Part shown: positions 62,928 through 64,000 of the stretch, in pieces
Layout: every line of letters begins with the position of its first letter
Position numbering within the stretch: the first letter of the stretch is position 1
NCBI GenBank assembly: GCA_019828545.1
Contig: JACVRA010000189.1
Location: 62,001-126,000, forward strand
From: Paracamarosporium sp. OC-R06-R3
Lineage: Eukaryota > Ascomycota > Dothideomycetes > Pleosporales > Didymosphaeriaceae
Reading direction: 5' to 3'
Length of the DNA: 64,000 nucleotides
Made by a program: the position numbers and the translations under genes
Notes under the pieces: model-generated
The model's input: the letters and a program-made list of their open reading frames with translations, nothing else
Databases searched by the model: none
Told to the model about the DNA's origin: nothing

Positions 62928-64000
<1,073 letters not shown>

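Overview
The window looks like nuclear DNA of a filamentous ascomycete, most likely a Dothideomycete of the Pleosporales type. The evidence is intron-poor genes with short introns (48-92 bp, mostly GT-AG), fungal-only families (KTR mannosyltransferase, DUF6536, AflR-type Zn2Cys6 regulator, non-reducing polyketide synthase, DUF1772 anthrone oxygenase), moderate GC and long gene-poor stretches. The assignment rests on remembered family resemblance, not on a search. Both ends cut genes: an unidentified large protein at the left and a catalase-peroxidase at the right.

Layout. Positions 1-10,742 hold housekeeping-like genes: the unknown large protein, a multi-pass membrane protein, an ABHD12-like hydrolase, a secreted astacin metalloprotease and a GT15 mannosyltransferase. 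Positions 12,496-16,644 hold small hypothetical or secreted proteins, including a pair of related cysteine-patterned proteins. Positions 18,168-20,404 are a full-length DUF6536 membrane-protein pseudogene interrupted by nonsense codons.

Positions 21,955-42,575 look like a relict aromatic-polyketide (emodin/anthraquinone-type) gene cluster. It has a wax-synthase-like acyltransferase, a DUF1772 anthrone-oxygenase-like protein, an AflR-like regulator, a bZIP regulator, an MFS exporter, an FAD-linked oxidoreductase, an NTF2/SnoaL-like protein and an NmrA-type reductase, all with intact reading frames. These are followed by a truncated, frameshifted non-reducing PKS remnant (KS tail, KS-MAT linker, MAT, product template). 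Six cluster promoters each carry a CGG-N3-CCG inverted repeat 170-320 bp upstream of the ATG, and five of the six contain an AflR-type TCG-N5-CGA/CGG element. The tailoring genes therefore seem to keep their regulatory wiring although the local backbone synthase is dead.

Positions 45,159-64,000 return to conserved genes: an unknown protein, a secreted glycosidase-like protein, a fungal AAA ATPase, adenine phosphoribosyltransferase, a Rid-family deaminase, a protein kinase with an in-frame TAG, an F-box protein and KatG. The standout is one uninterrupted 711-codon ORF (52,414-54,549) that joins a complete homoserine kinase (threonine synthesis) to a complete AIR synthase/PurM (purine synthesis). 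I know of no described fusion of this kind. It lies next to the purine-salvage gene for adenine phosphoribosyltransferase.
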